Assembly (NCBI GenBank): GCA_951812345.1
Contig: OX638295.1
Location: forward strand, 878,759 to 942,758
Length of the DNA: 64,000 nt
Direction: 5' to 3'
Source: Rhodothermales bacterium
Lineage (GTDB): Bacteria > Bacteroidota > Rhodothermia > Rhodothermales > VXPQ01
Shown: positions 52,908 through 61,032 of the stretch, piece after piece
Layout: the number at the start of each line of letters is the position of its first letter
Position numbering within the stretch: the first letter of the stretch is position 1
Notes under the pieces: generated by a model
The model's database searches: none
What the model was told of the DNA's origin: nothing
The model's input: only the letters and a program-made list of their open reading frames with translations
Program-made: the position numbers and the translations under genes

Positions 52908-53886
52908 GGGGGCGGATTCCGTATAGCGCGTGGGGGCGAGCTACGGCGCTCTGCTGAGCGTACCCGATGTCGTTGTCTCCATTGAAATGGATATAGACAT
53001 TGGGGGGGGCGTCAATCGACTGACCGTCCACCTGCGGCATTTCCATGACCATGTCGGTATTCATGGTCATGTTCGTGCTGTAGGCGACGGTCAATCCGGT
53101 TGCCTCGTCGAGTTCGTACGAGCTTTCAAGCGCACCCGACAGGTTCTCGAATTGCATCTCGACGCCGGGCATGTTTGGAGTACCCGGTAGATTGAACCCG
53201 GCGTTATCCGAGTCGGACAGGGTTCCCGCAGCTTCGATGGTCGCCGAACCGTCGCTGCGGTCAGCCAGCGTGTATGTCGTTCCGAACTCGATTCCGAGCG
53301 CGCTCACCGAGTTCGTCCAAGTGTCTCCGATTGCCACCGGATGATCGGGCATCGAGAGACCGTCCTGCCCGATCATCTGTTTCATCTGCTCTTCGCCGAA
53401 GTTCTCCTCGAGGAACAGGCTTGTCATGGCGCGAATCTCGTCCGGTGCGTCCGTCCGATCCAGCATTGTCTCCATCATCGAATCGAGTCCGTCGAATTCA
53501 ACTATCTCGCCGTCACGGGTCATCACCATTGTGAACGTCACCCCGACCATCCCCTGATAGAGATCGTTCAGGTCGAACGGGGCCTGGTCCAGGCCGGGCA
53601 TTCCACCCATCTCCGCCGACGCGGCCGTAGTCGTGTACCGCATGGCCACCGTGTCGTCGGCGACCGCCTCGAACACCACATCGTGGTCCATATGCACGGT
53701 CATTATAATTTCGATGTCCATGCCCTGTGTTCGAGTTTGCGACCGAGTCTCCATCGTCATTGAGCCCTTGTAGCGGACTCCGGGTTCCGGGTCAAGCCGG
53801 TAGACGAAATCCTGGGCGCTGCAAGCGGTCGACATAAGAAGCGTTGCGGCGATGCAGAGTGTCGCCGGGGAATTGCGTCGGGGCAT
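52750..53886 (-). CDS. exported DUF6263-like protein with extended C-terminus
   Basis: 378 residues with a signal peptide (ATLCIAATLLMSTACSA, possible lipobox). Beta-rich body (FVYRLDPEPGVRYKGSMTMET, then TFTMVMTRDGEIVEFDGLD and PDHPVAIGDTWTN) resembles DUF6263 proteins, of unknown function. Start at 53886 is supported by GGAGGAACC eight bases upstream. The natural domain seems to end around residue 315; the following ~60 residues (rich in P, S, R, C) are read antisense to the SDR gene and look like non-coding translation, implying a lost stop codon. Membership in DUF6263 is a moderate-confidence recognition. Confidence 0.75.
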   Translation of the reverse strand: MPRRNSPATLCIAATLLMSTACSAQDFVYRLDPEPGVRYKGSMTMETRSQTRTQGMDIEIIMTVHMDHDVVFEAVADDTVAMRYTTTAASAEMGGMPGLDQAPFDLNDLYQGMVGVTFTMVMTRDGEIVEFDGLDSMMETMLDRTDAPDEIRAMTSLFLEENFGEEQMKQMIGQDGLSMPDHPVAIGDTWTNSVSALGIEFGTTYTLADRSDGSATIEAAGTLSDSDNAGFNLPGTPNMPGVEMQFENLSGALESSYELDEATGLTVAYSTNMTMNTDMVMEMPQVDGQSIDAPPNVYIHFNGDNDIGYAQQSAVARPHALYGIRPLTPPQTPRCLSSAERSPSWTLPAAGTSYPERVCSWNCRLSKGGPCSGTPFCA

Positions 53887-54092
53887 CCTGGTTCCTCCGA
53901 TGTTTCTGATTTTCGAGACGGTAGTCCGGATCAATGCTGAGTCGGATGTTTGGCGAATACAGTTTATGGAAGCAAAAGTATCGTGAAAATCAGCCTGAAT
54001 GTCAAACGGCGGGCAAGCAAGGCCGTTTCGGGCTGCTACTCCACCAATCTTCCCTGAAACTGTCAGGCTGCTCCCGCCATTATTCCCCCTCA

Positions 54093-55787
54093 CTAAGCAA
54101 ACCAGTGCAGAATCTTTCGGTCCTTTCTGGACACCGTGTCTTTCCTCAACCGCTCCCGCGCTTCCAGCACTTTCTCCACGATGATTTCGAGGTTCTCCCG
54201 GTCTACGAACGGGGACATGATATAGGATTTCAGGGCCACGACGGGTTCCCCGTAGATGGTGTGCCGGTAGCAATCCGTCAGGGAAAGCAACACGCCCCGG
54301 CCCGCCATGGCCTCCTCGTGCACATACGCCGAGACCTTCCGGTTGTAGTCGTTGTATGCGAGCAGGGCGTCCCGGCAGGCGGGGTCCGTGAATTCCTTCC
54401 GCCTGTTCGTGAAGGTCGCAAACGCCTCCTTACCGGGAGGGTATACCCGGAACAGCGTGACCGGTCCGTAATTATCCCGGTTCAGCACGATAATGCCTTC
54501 GTGCCCTTCGAGATGCTCCCGCAGGAGTTGGGCCATTTCCACGAGATGCCCTATCAGGACGCGTATGCCCTGCACGCCGAGCAAGCGGTAATTGGCGAGC
54601 GCCGCCATGGGACCCGTCGCCGCCCGGGATGTCTCCAGCGTGTACATCCCCGGCTTGTATTTCCCGAATTGATAGAGATACGGCATCTGCTCCCGGTCGC
54701 GTTTCAACAACCGGAGGTCTTTGTAGTCCTTGACGAGCACGAGGCTGGATATGTAGGGTGTAAAACCGGTCTTGTGGAAATCCACGCCCACGGAGTCGGC
54801 GAGCGGCAGCTCCCGTATCCGCCGGCATGCGCCCGCGAGCGCCCGCAGGGTGCGGGGCCGGAAGCCCAGCTCATTCTTCTCGAAATCGTAGTCGTTGAAG
54901 ACCGACCAGGCCCACCCGATCACGGCATCGGCGTGCACATGCGGGCGATAGGGGAGATCGAACTCATCGACCAGCCTGTCCCGAAGCGCCACGATAGCCT
55001 GCAGATCGTCCACGCCGAAGGCATCGGTGCTGCCCATCGTCGCAATGAAGGCTGCGATCTTTTTGCCGTCCTGCAGCGCCGTGCGCGCCGCTTCCTCGAG
55101 CAGGTGCAGGTCGATTTCGTTTTCGGGTGTGGTGGGAATGGAAACCACATGATCGGAACCTATGCCGACCCATCCTGCAATGCTGTACGCGCAGTAATGG
55201 CCTGTGTCCGCCACAAACACCACAGCCTCTTCGGACAATCCGCGGCGCAAGGTTCCCGGGCAGGCCTTTTCCAGCCCGATCCGGATTCCGTACATCGATG
55301 TGCCGGTGCCGCCGAACGTGAACACGCCGGCGGCCTCTTTCTGATCGTATCCGATCAGCCCGGCAGTGATGCCGGCGGCCTCGACCTCGGCCAGCGCAAA
55401 GAGCCGGCTGTGTTCGTCCCAGCCCAGGTTCGGGTTGTGCAGCGCGGCGAGCAATACCCCGATCACGCTGGGAATGGAAGGCGGGCAAATGACGTTTTGT
55501 TGCGTGCGCGGATGCCCGACAACCGTCATGCCCCGCAGGTAGCTTACGAGTTCGGACGCTACTTCTTCCACCGAGGACATGTCCTGGGGCAACTCGGCGT
55601 GTCTTGCCTGCTCGTAGTCGGGTTCGACGACGGCGCCGAGCATCGGCAAGTGCATTTTCAGGGCATCCACCTGATTCAGCGCATTCATGAACGAATGCAC
55701 GAGATACGAATCGTGAATCCGGTCGGAAGTCGGCTGGGGAAATGCGAGCCGTATATCCTTGATAATTTCTCTATAAGGCGCAGCCAT
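54093..55787 (-). CDS. group II PLP-dependent amino acid decarboxylase
   Basis: 564-residue pyridoxal-phosphate decarboxylase of the glutamate/aromatic/2,4-diaminobutyrate group. Motifs: HPRTQQNVICPPSIPS near 90, the glycine-rich FTFGGTGTSMYG, PHVHADAVIGWAW (Asp and His contacting PLP), and the Schiff-base lysine in SVGVDFHKTGFTPYIS. The C-terminal small domain follows. Substrate cannot be assigned; the sequence is most like diaminobutyrate or tyrosine-type enzymes. The 206-bp region beyond its stop separates it from the DUF6263-like gene's start; nothing was recognised there. Confidence 0.88.
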   Translation of the reverse strand: MAAPYREIIKDIRLAFPQPTSDRIHDSYLVHSFMNALNQVDALKMHLPMLGAVVEPDYEQARHAELPQDMSSVEEVASELVSYLRGMTVVGHPRTQQNVICPPSIPSVIGVLLAALHNPNLGWDEHSRLFALAEVEAAGITAGLIGYDQKEAAGVFTFGGTGTSMYGIRIGLEKACPGTLRRGLSEEAVVFVADTGHYCAYSIAGWVGIGSDHVVSIPTTPENEIDLHLLEEAARTALQDGKKIAAFIATMGSTDAFGVDDLQAIVALRDRLVDEFDLPYRPHVHADAVIGWAWSVFNDYDFEKNELGFRPRTLRALAGACRRIRELPLADSVGVDFHKTGFTPYISSLVLVKDYKDLRLLKRDREQMPYLYQFGKYKPGMYTLETSRAATGPMAALANYRLLGVQGIRVLIGHLVEMAQLLREHLEGHEGIIVLNRDNYGPVTLFRVYPPGKEAFATFTNRRKEFTDPACRDALLAYNDYNRKVSAYVHEEAMAGRGVLLSLTDCYRHTIYGEPVVALKSYIMSPFVDRENLEIIVEKVLEARERLRKDTVSRKDRKILHWFA

Positions 55788-55853
55788 ATCTTACCTCCTC
55801 TCTTTTATATCACAATACTCCGCCGGGAAAAATTCAACCGGCGCCCTCTTATG

Positions 55854-55865
55854 GGATACTCTGAT
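55854..55865 (+). repeat. GGATACTCTGAT intergenic motif, copy 4
   Basis: Lies between two minus-strand genes. Here the motif is followed by ATCC, so GGATA-CTCTGA-TATCC is itself a small hairpin. Confidence 0.55.
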
Positions 55866-55938
55866 ATCCTTATGTATTGTATACGAAAACGGGTTCCCGA
55901 TAGATGCGGGGGAGAGAAGAATTTGTGGTCGGTCAGCG

Positions 55939-56757
55939 TCAGAGATAATACCTGAGTCCGACCGTCATGACCCAGTTCTGCATGTTGCCCACATTGAAAT
56001 CGCTTGTAAACGGCGTAACGCCGTCGGAGCGAACCGGGTCATGATCCCGGATTTGCGTCCAGAGTTTGCCGCTGTCGTCGAAACCGCCGGAGCGTATCCA
56101 GCGCACCTTTGCGCCGATTGAAACATGGTCGCGCAGCGCGTAATCAATACCTCCTGCCACTTGGAATCCCAGGCCGGTGCTCGCCAGTTCGGCGTCTATG
56201 TGGCTGAGCGTGCCCGCAGCGGCCAGTTGCCACGGTTCCGGTCCCAGATCGCTTCTTCGCAGGAATCTGCCCGAGTAGTGCATCGTCGTCGAGGCCATAC
56301 CCACGCCGCCCCCGATATAGGGCGTCAAGCGCGAGCCGGTCCGCAGATCGTACCAGGCGTTGAGGAAAACATGATGGGTGCTCAAGTCATAGATACGCTC
56401 CGAAGGCGGATCGTTCGCATCCCATTCGCTGCTCTTTTGAGCAAGGGGGTCGTCGCCGCCCGGTCCGAGGGGAATGCGCCGGTCATCCGAACCCTGGCGG
56501 CGGTGGAGATATTCCGCCTCGAGGCGCAGTCCGTTGCCAAGGGTATACCCCAGCGCCGCACTGCCGGTGAAGCCTGCGCCGGGGGTGAATACGTTTTCGA
56601 TCGTTGCTCCGTCCTTGGGGCCGGTGTTGTTGTACGCCGGATCGGGGGCGGGTGCGACGGTACCGGATATATCCTGCGCCAGAACCGTTTGGACAGACAA
56701 CCCGCCGATTGCGAGCAGGCAGCAGGCGATTTTTGCTATGGTGCGGATGGAAGGAAT
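55939..56757 (-). CDS. outer-membrane beta-barrel protein with apparent ATT start
   Basis: About 272 residues ending in a classic barrel terminus (VMTVGLRYYL). Internal strands SAALGYTLGNGLRLEAEYLH, THHVFLNAWYDL, and TPYIGGGVGMA resemble OmpW/Opacity-like porins. A normal signal peptide (RTIAKIACCLLAIGG, then VLA-QD) precedes the mature part, but no ATG, GTG or CTG begins it; the leader aligns codon for codon with that of the next gene, placing the initiator at ATT (56757). A TTG at 56700 is the only common alternative and would cut the signal peptide in half. The gene begins at the upstream gene's stop codon, so coupling is likely. Confidence 0.75.
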   Translation of the reverse strand: MPSIRTIAKIACCLLAIGGLSVQTVLAQDISGTVAPAPDPAYNNTGPKDGATIENVFTPGAGFTGSAALGYTLGNGLRLEAEYLHRRQGSDDRRIPLGPGGDDPLAQKSSEWDANDPPSERIYDLSTHHVFLNAWYDLRTGSRLTPYIGGGVGMASTTMHYSGRFLRRSDLGPEPWQLAAAGTLSHIDAELASTGLGFQVAGGIDYALRDHVSIGAKVRWIRSGGFDDSGKLWTQIRDHDPVRSDGVTPFTSDFNVGNMQNWVMTVGLRYYL

Positions 56758-57209
56758 TACTCCACCGTCACGGTGATTTTCTCCGACATTACCGGCGCAT
56801 CGTGGGGAATATGGTTTTTGTCCCCAACCAGTAGTTGCAGGGTGTACACGCCCGGTTCGAGCTCAAGGGTCGTTTCGGTCTGGCCCATGCCGAAGTGGAG
56901 ATGGGTTTCGTCGGTAGGGATAGGCATGTTCACAGGGGGCAGTTCTTCCGCATTGACCAGCAGGTGATGGTGCCCGGTGTCCGGGTAATCGATGCCTGCG
57001 GGGGCCACGCCCATGCCTTTCAGGCCGAATACGACATGTACTTTGCCGCCCTCGATCATGGCGCCGTCTTCGGGGCTGATGATATATACCGAAGCGCCTT
57101 CGGGCGCAGCGGTGCGGGGTATGTCCTGCGCGAAGGCCGCTTGCGAAAGGAGTCCGCCGGCAGCGAGCAGGCAAAGGGCGATTTTGGCGGTGGAGCGAAA
57201 GGAAGTCAT
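56757..57209 (-). CDS. exported DUF4399 protein
   Basis: 150 residues. Signal peptide (STAKIALCLLAAGGLLSQ, cleavage AFA-QD) then a single DUF4399 domain: SPEDGAMIEGGKVHVVFGL, GMGVAPAG, DTGHHHLLVN, THLHFGMGQTETTLEL and PGVYTLQLLVGDKNHIPH. Many conserved His and Asp residues suggest metal binding; function unknown. The ATG at 57209 starts the signal peptide. The stop codon touches the start of the outer-membrane protein gene, whose leader is a near copy of this one. Confidence 0.9.
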   Translation of the reverse strand: MTSFRSTAKIALCLLAAGGLLSQAAFAQDIPRTAAPEGASVYIISPEDGAMIEGGKVHVVFGLKGMGVAPAGIDYPDTGHHHLLVNAEELPPVNMPIPTDETHLHFGMGQTETTLELEPGVYTLQLLVGDKNHIPHDAPVMSEKITVTVE

Positions 57210-57576
57210 GGCGTAGTAAGGTTTCGGAATGAGATCGTCCAGGATATTGCAGGATCGACTGGCCGGGTATCTATGAAAGAGAAAGAAGCGTTTCCGGTTC
57301 CCTTGCTTCATGCCCGGGCAGCAGCGATCGGGGGCGTTGGCTTACTATCTCCGTTCGTTGGAATTCCGCCTGCCGGGCGGTGTTTCCGACGCATTCATGG
57401 ATGTACGCATACGAACATTATGCCGAGATATCCGCGCACTTCATACAGAGGTCCACCCACGATTGACCACCTTGCGACCGGCTCATGTCGCCGCCACAAT
57501 CACAGTGTGCGCCATTTCCTGCCGGTGCAGTTTACCGAGGCGCTGCGTTATCGGCGCGAACCGCGATCCGCCGGCC
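57210..57576. other. 367-bp spacer holding a duplicated gene tail
   Basis: Between the class IV aminotransferase stop and the DUF4399 start, both minus strand. Apart from the tail duplication at 57483-57575 I see no gene, promoter consensus or hairpin. Confidence 0.5.
57483..57575 (-). pseudogene. tandem remnant of an aminotransferase C-terminus
   Basis: Directly after the class IV aminotransferase stop, a shifted frame reads RFAPITQRLGKLHRQEMA then HTVIVAAT and stop, paralleling the gene's own end RIGAMTQRLSGLYREETA then RSGVVVVE and stop. About 30 codons, roughly half identical. It is either a decayed partial duplication or the leftover of a replaced second copy. Confidence 0.6.
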
Positions 57577-58479
57577 TTATTCCACCACCACAACCCCGCT
57601 GCGTGCGGTCTCCTCCCGGTACAGGCCGGAAAGGCGCTGCGTCATAGCCCCGATGCGTCCATCGCCGATCCTCCGTCCGTCGAGCTGCGTAACGCCCGCC
57701 AGTTCGCCCATCGTTCCGGTGCAGAACATTTCGTCCGCGCTGTATGCTTCCGTCAGGGAGAGATTCCGCACGTCGGATGCGATGTCGTGCGCCGCGCACA
57801 ATTCCAGCACGACCTGCCGGGTGACGCCTTCCGGGCAGGCATGGGTATGCCCTGTCAGCACGACCCCGTTCTTCACCAGAAAGATATGCGTGGCATTCGT
57901 TTCGGCAATGAATCCGCTGCGATCCAGCATCAGTGCATCGTCCGTTCCCGCTGCATTTGCTTCCGTTTTGGCCAGGATCGACTGGAGCAGATTCCCGTGG
58001 TGAATCTTCGGGTCCAGGCAGTCGGGCGAAAACCGCCGGATAGAGCTCGTTATGAGCGACAGCCCATCGGTCTGGTACACGGGGGCCTTGTATTCGGCAA
58101 GCACGATCAGCGTCGGGCCACTCTGGTTCAGGCGCGGGTCCATACCCGATGTGATTTTCACCCCCCGCGTCAGCGACAGGCGGATGTGCACCCCGTCCCG
58201 CATGCCGTTGGCCTCCAGCGTACGCCGTACTTCCTCGATGATTTCCTCGTGCGAGGGGATGACGGCAAACGCCAGCGCCTGCGCTGACGCTTTCAGCCGG
58301 TCGAGATGTTCGATAAGCCGAAAGATGCGCCCCTCATACAGACGGAGTCCTTCCCATACGAAATCTCCGCCCTGTACCGCACTGTCGAACGGGCTGACGC
58401 CCGCCTTGTCGCGGGGCGCCAGCGCGCCGTCGATATTGACAAGGATATTTCGGTTGCGTTCGTCGAAGGTCTGGAGCAT
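57577..58479 (-). CDS. class IV (branched-chain/D-amino-acid type) aminotransferase
   Basis: 300-residue fold-type IV PLP enzyme. Conserved parts: GGDFVWEGLRLYEGRIFRL near residue 37, RLSLTRG, the PLP-lysine segment CLDPKIHHGNLLQ, and DRSGFIAETNATHIFLVKNG followed by CTGTMGELAGVTQLDGR. Likely transaminates branched-chain or related amino acids; the exact substrate is open. Its ATG is one base after the stop of the sulfotransferase-like gene (TGATATG), so the two are coupled. Confidence 0.88.
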   Translation of the reverse strand: MLQTFDERNRNILVNIDGALAPRDKAGVSPFDSAVQGGDFVWEGLRLYEGRIFRLIEHLDRLKASAQALAFAVIPSHEEIIEEVRRTLEANGMRDGVHIRLSLTRGVKITSGMDPRLNQSGPTLIVLAEYKAPVYQTDGLSLITSSIRRFSPDCLDPKIHHGNLLQSILAKTEANAAGTDDALMLDRSGFIAETNATHIFLVKNGVVLTGHTHACPEGVTRQVVLELCAAHDIASDVRNLSLTEAYSADEMFCTGTMGELAGVTQLDGRRIGDGRIGAMTQRLSGLYREETARSGVVVVE

Positions 58480-58480
58480 A

Positions 58481-59308
58481 TCAGGCGGTGATCCGGTTGC
58501 GGTGCAATGCTTCGTACAGGGGGCGGCAGGTTTCGACAAGGGCGTGCAGTGCCTCCGGGATCTCCCGATTTCCCGGGGGGCGGGATCGGAATCCCGTCGA
58601 GGTAGCCACTTGATCGTACCAGTGAGGAGCCCAGACGCCGTCTTCGGGTCGCAGCCCAGGCGCCCAGGAGAGCATGGACGGAGTCCAGGGTACGCCGAGC
58701 GCCGCACAGAGTTTTTCGAGCACGCCGGCCGGGTTCTCCAGCACATCCCGCGCGTCGATTACGGGCGCCGGGCGACCGAACTCTTCCGTCACGCGCCGGT
58801 ACAGGGCGCATTGGTTCGGCAGGCCGGTATCGTCCGGTCCGGGATTCTCCGTAATGCGCGCGAGCGACATGGCCATCTCTGCCGGATCGCGGATCAGGAA
58901 GGCATGGGTCAGCCGTTCCAGCCAGGGCCCCTCCATTTCCGGAAGCAGATGATGCGCCATGTGTTTCTGGTAATGAATGTACTTCCGCACGGGCGCATCC
59001 CGATTTTCTGTCCCGCCGCGCTCCTCGGCCTCGTGGCAATTCGCCCCCTCGACAGGGCCTTCTTCACTGTCCGCTTCGCCGGTCAACTGCGCCGCCACCT
59101 TGCGCCAGTCCGTTTCGCAGCGCGCAATGATTTCGTCGCGTCCGGGGTGCGCGGCGCCGGTTTTCAGCAGATAATGCGCATACAGCGGTTCGTCCGTCAC
59201 GACCGTATCGCCGCGGGCTTCCCATGCGCGCATCAGCGCCGTGGAAATGTTGCGCGGCCCCGACCACATCGCAATGCGGACGACAGAATGTTCGGGCGAA
59301 GCGTTCAA
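58481..59308 (-). CDS. sulfotransferase-like P-loop protein
   Basis: 275 residues. The N-terminal IAMWSGPRNISTALMRAW is a PAPS-type phosphosulfate-binding loop; THAFLIRDPAEMAMSL provides the 3'-phosphate contact region. A hydrophilic acidic insertion (about residues 78-108, with many Glu and Gly) interrupts the fold and is probably a surface loop. The family is usually annotated as sulfotransferase without a known substrate. It starts two bases after a GGATACTCTG motif (59311-59320 on the same strand) and is coupled to the class IV aminotransferase, suggesting a joint pathway. Confidence 0.8.
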   Translation of the reverse strand: MNASPEHSVVRIAMWSGPRNISTALMRAWEARGDTVVTDEPLYAHYLLKTGAAHPGRDEIIARCETDWRKVAAQLTGEADSEEGPVEGANCHEAEERGGTENRDAPVRKYIHYQKHMAHHLLPEMEGPWLERLTHAFLIRDPAEMAMSLARITENPGPDDTGLPNQCALYRRVTEEFGRPAPVIDARDVLENPAGVLEKLCAALGVPWTPSMLSWAPGLRPEDGVWAPHWYDQVATSTGFRSRPPGNREIPEALHALVETCRPLYEALHRNRITA

Positions 59309-59310
59309 GG

Positions 59311-59320
59311 CAGAGTATCC
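59311..59320 (-). repeat. GGATACTCTG intergenic motif, copy 5
   Basis: Minus-strand copy ending two bases before the ATG of the sulfotransferase-like gene; preceded by TTTTAA as in copy 2 (TTAA). Confidence 0.5.
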
Positions 59321-59326
59321 TTAAAA

Positions 59327-60541
59327 TTAATCGAGCGTTACCTGCGTAACGTGTCCCGTTTGCTTGTTTTTCAGGATGCGGCGCGTCGTGCCGTCGGGCA
59401 GCACTTCTTCCTTGATGATAACATGCCCGTCCACCTCGCGTACGGTCGGCGCCACCCTCGGATGCGGTTTTTCCGCTCGCCAGTCGTCCAGCACGACCTC
59501 TTCCCATTGCCTCGATTTCGCCGATTTGTAACAGGCGTCGAGGACCGCATTGACTACGTATGCATCGTAAAACGTTTCCATCGGTTCCCGGCCTGCCTCC
59601 GCCGCCTCGAACATGTCCTGAAACATGTCCGTGTAGCCGAGCGCTTTTGCTTCGTCGCCCACCGGGAACAGCCACCCGCTGGGCGTTTCGACTTTCTCGG
59701 CCACGTAGCTGCCCGTTTCGCCCGAGGTAAACATCTCGAACCCGGTGCGTAGCCAGTGGTTGAGCCAGATCGTGCCCTCTGTTCCGGCCACCTCGTCGCG
59801 CAGGTCCATGCCGCCCCGGAACGCCCAGCTTACCTCGATCTGCCCGACTGCCCCGCTTTCGAAGCGGATGAGCGCTACGCCGTGATCCTCTGCATCAATG
59901 GGGTGGACGAGCGTGTCGGCCCAGCACATGGCTTCTACCGGGCGGTTGTTTTTGCCCACGAAATTCCGGACAATTTCGATCGTGTGGCACCCCATGTCGA
60001 TCAGCGCGCCGCCGCCCGCCTGTTCGATGTCCCAGAACCAGGCGCTGTGCGGCCCCGGATGCGTTTCACGGGAGCGCACCCACAAAATGTCTCCCAGTGC
60101 GCCTTTCTGCACGCTTCGGATGGACTTGAGCGTCTTGGGGGTATACACGAGGTCTTCGAGATACCCGTGAAATACGCCGGCTTCCTCGACCATGGCCAGC
60201 ATGCGTTTTGCCTCGGCGGCGGTCCGGCCCAACGGTTTCGTACACAGGACGCCTTTGCCGGCGTCTGCCGCCAGCCGGACGCATTCCTCGTGCAACTGGT
60301 TGGGAAGGCCGATGATCACCATGTCCGTTTCGGGATGCCGGATCGCGGTTTCCAGATCGTCGGTATGATGGGCGATGCCCCATTCTCCGGCGAAGGTCTC
60401 CGCCCGCTCCGCGCTGCGCGAAAACACGCTGCGGATGCGGTCGCGCCCCCGGCAACCGTTGACGGCCTGTGCATAGAACATGCCGATCAGGCCGGTTCCG
60501 AGCAAAGTGATGGAGGATCCTTTGGGGGTAGTGTCTGTCAT
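59327..60541 (-). CDS. Gfo/Idh/MocA-family oxidoreductase
   Basis: 404 residues. N-terminal [17 protein letters not shown] is the NAD(P)-binding motif, [14 protein letters not shown] stands for the family EKP segment, and the C-terminal domain carries [18 protein letters not shown] with the catalytic-site histidine. These enzymes oxidise or epimerise sugars, inositols or sugar acids. It precedes the sulfotransferase-like gene by 18 bp on the same strand. A sugar substrate fits the rest of the window but is not shown. Confidence 0.9.
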   Translation of the reverse strand: MTDTTPKGSSITLLGTGLIGMFYAQAVNGCRGRDRIRSVFSRSAERAETFAGEWGIAHHTDDLETAIRHPETDMVIIGLPNQLHEECVRLAADAGKGVLCTKPLGRTAAEAKRMLAMVEEAGVFHGYLEDLVYTPKTLKSIRSVQKGALGDILWVRSRETHPGPHSAWFWDIEQAGGGALIDMGCHTIEIVRNFVGKNNRPVEAMCWADTLVHPIDAEDHGVALIRFESGAVGQIEVSWAFRGGMDLRDEVAGTEGTIWLNHWLRTGFEMFTSGETGSYVAEKVETPSGWLFPVGDEAKALGYTDMFQDMFEAAEAGREPMETFYDAYVVNAVLDACYKSAKSRQWEEVVLDDWRAEKPHPRVAPTVREVDGHVIIKEEVLPDGTTRRILKNKQTGHVTQVTLD

Positions 60542-60655
60542 GGCGGTTTAAGAATTTGCTGTCAAACGCCGGCCCGACCGGGCATACGTCCGGACGGGCG
60601 TGATTTCTTTCATAGCAGGTGTAAGGAACGGTAGGCGTAAAGCGGGCCAGTCTTC

Positions 60656-60892
60656 CTATTGCGGTTTTTCGAAAGGGGACGACGGCGCCTGGGTATCCCC
60701 GGCATTCTTCAGGTATTCGTGCAGGGCTTTATGGTATGAAACCAGTTTATTTCCGATCTTTATTTGTTCGTCCAGCCGTTTCTTGATACCAAAGATCGCA
60801 AAGGGAAGAAGCGTCCAGAGTATGGCCAGAAAAACAAGAAAGATGGAAAAAATAACCGTAAGCCAGGCTGCGCCGGTAAGCAGATCTTCCAT
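60656..60892 (-). CDS. small membrane protein of unknown function
   Basis: 78 residues: one long hydrophobic region (about 8-36, one or two helices: WLTVIFSIFLVFLAILW), then an amphipathic charged helix (IKKRLDEQIKIGNKL) and a polar tail. No family recognised. It lies 114 bp upstream of the Gfo/Idh/MocA gene on the same strand. Coding potential is judged from the membrane-plus-coil pattern only. Confidence 0.6.
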   Translation of the reverse strand: MEDLLTGAAWLTVIFSIFLVFLAILWTLLPFAIFGIKKRLDEQIKIGNKLVSYHKALHEYLKNAGDTQAPSSPFEKPQ

Positions 60893-61032
60893 GGTGGGCG
60901 TTGTCTCGTTGGATATGAAGCAGATCGCCCCAATCTACCGACGGAGCCATTGACGCGCAATGAGCGCGCGGACGGATTATCTGGCCGTCGCATCCCGTAC
61001 AATTTTTTTCGATCCGCTTTCCAGGATATCCT

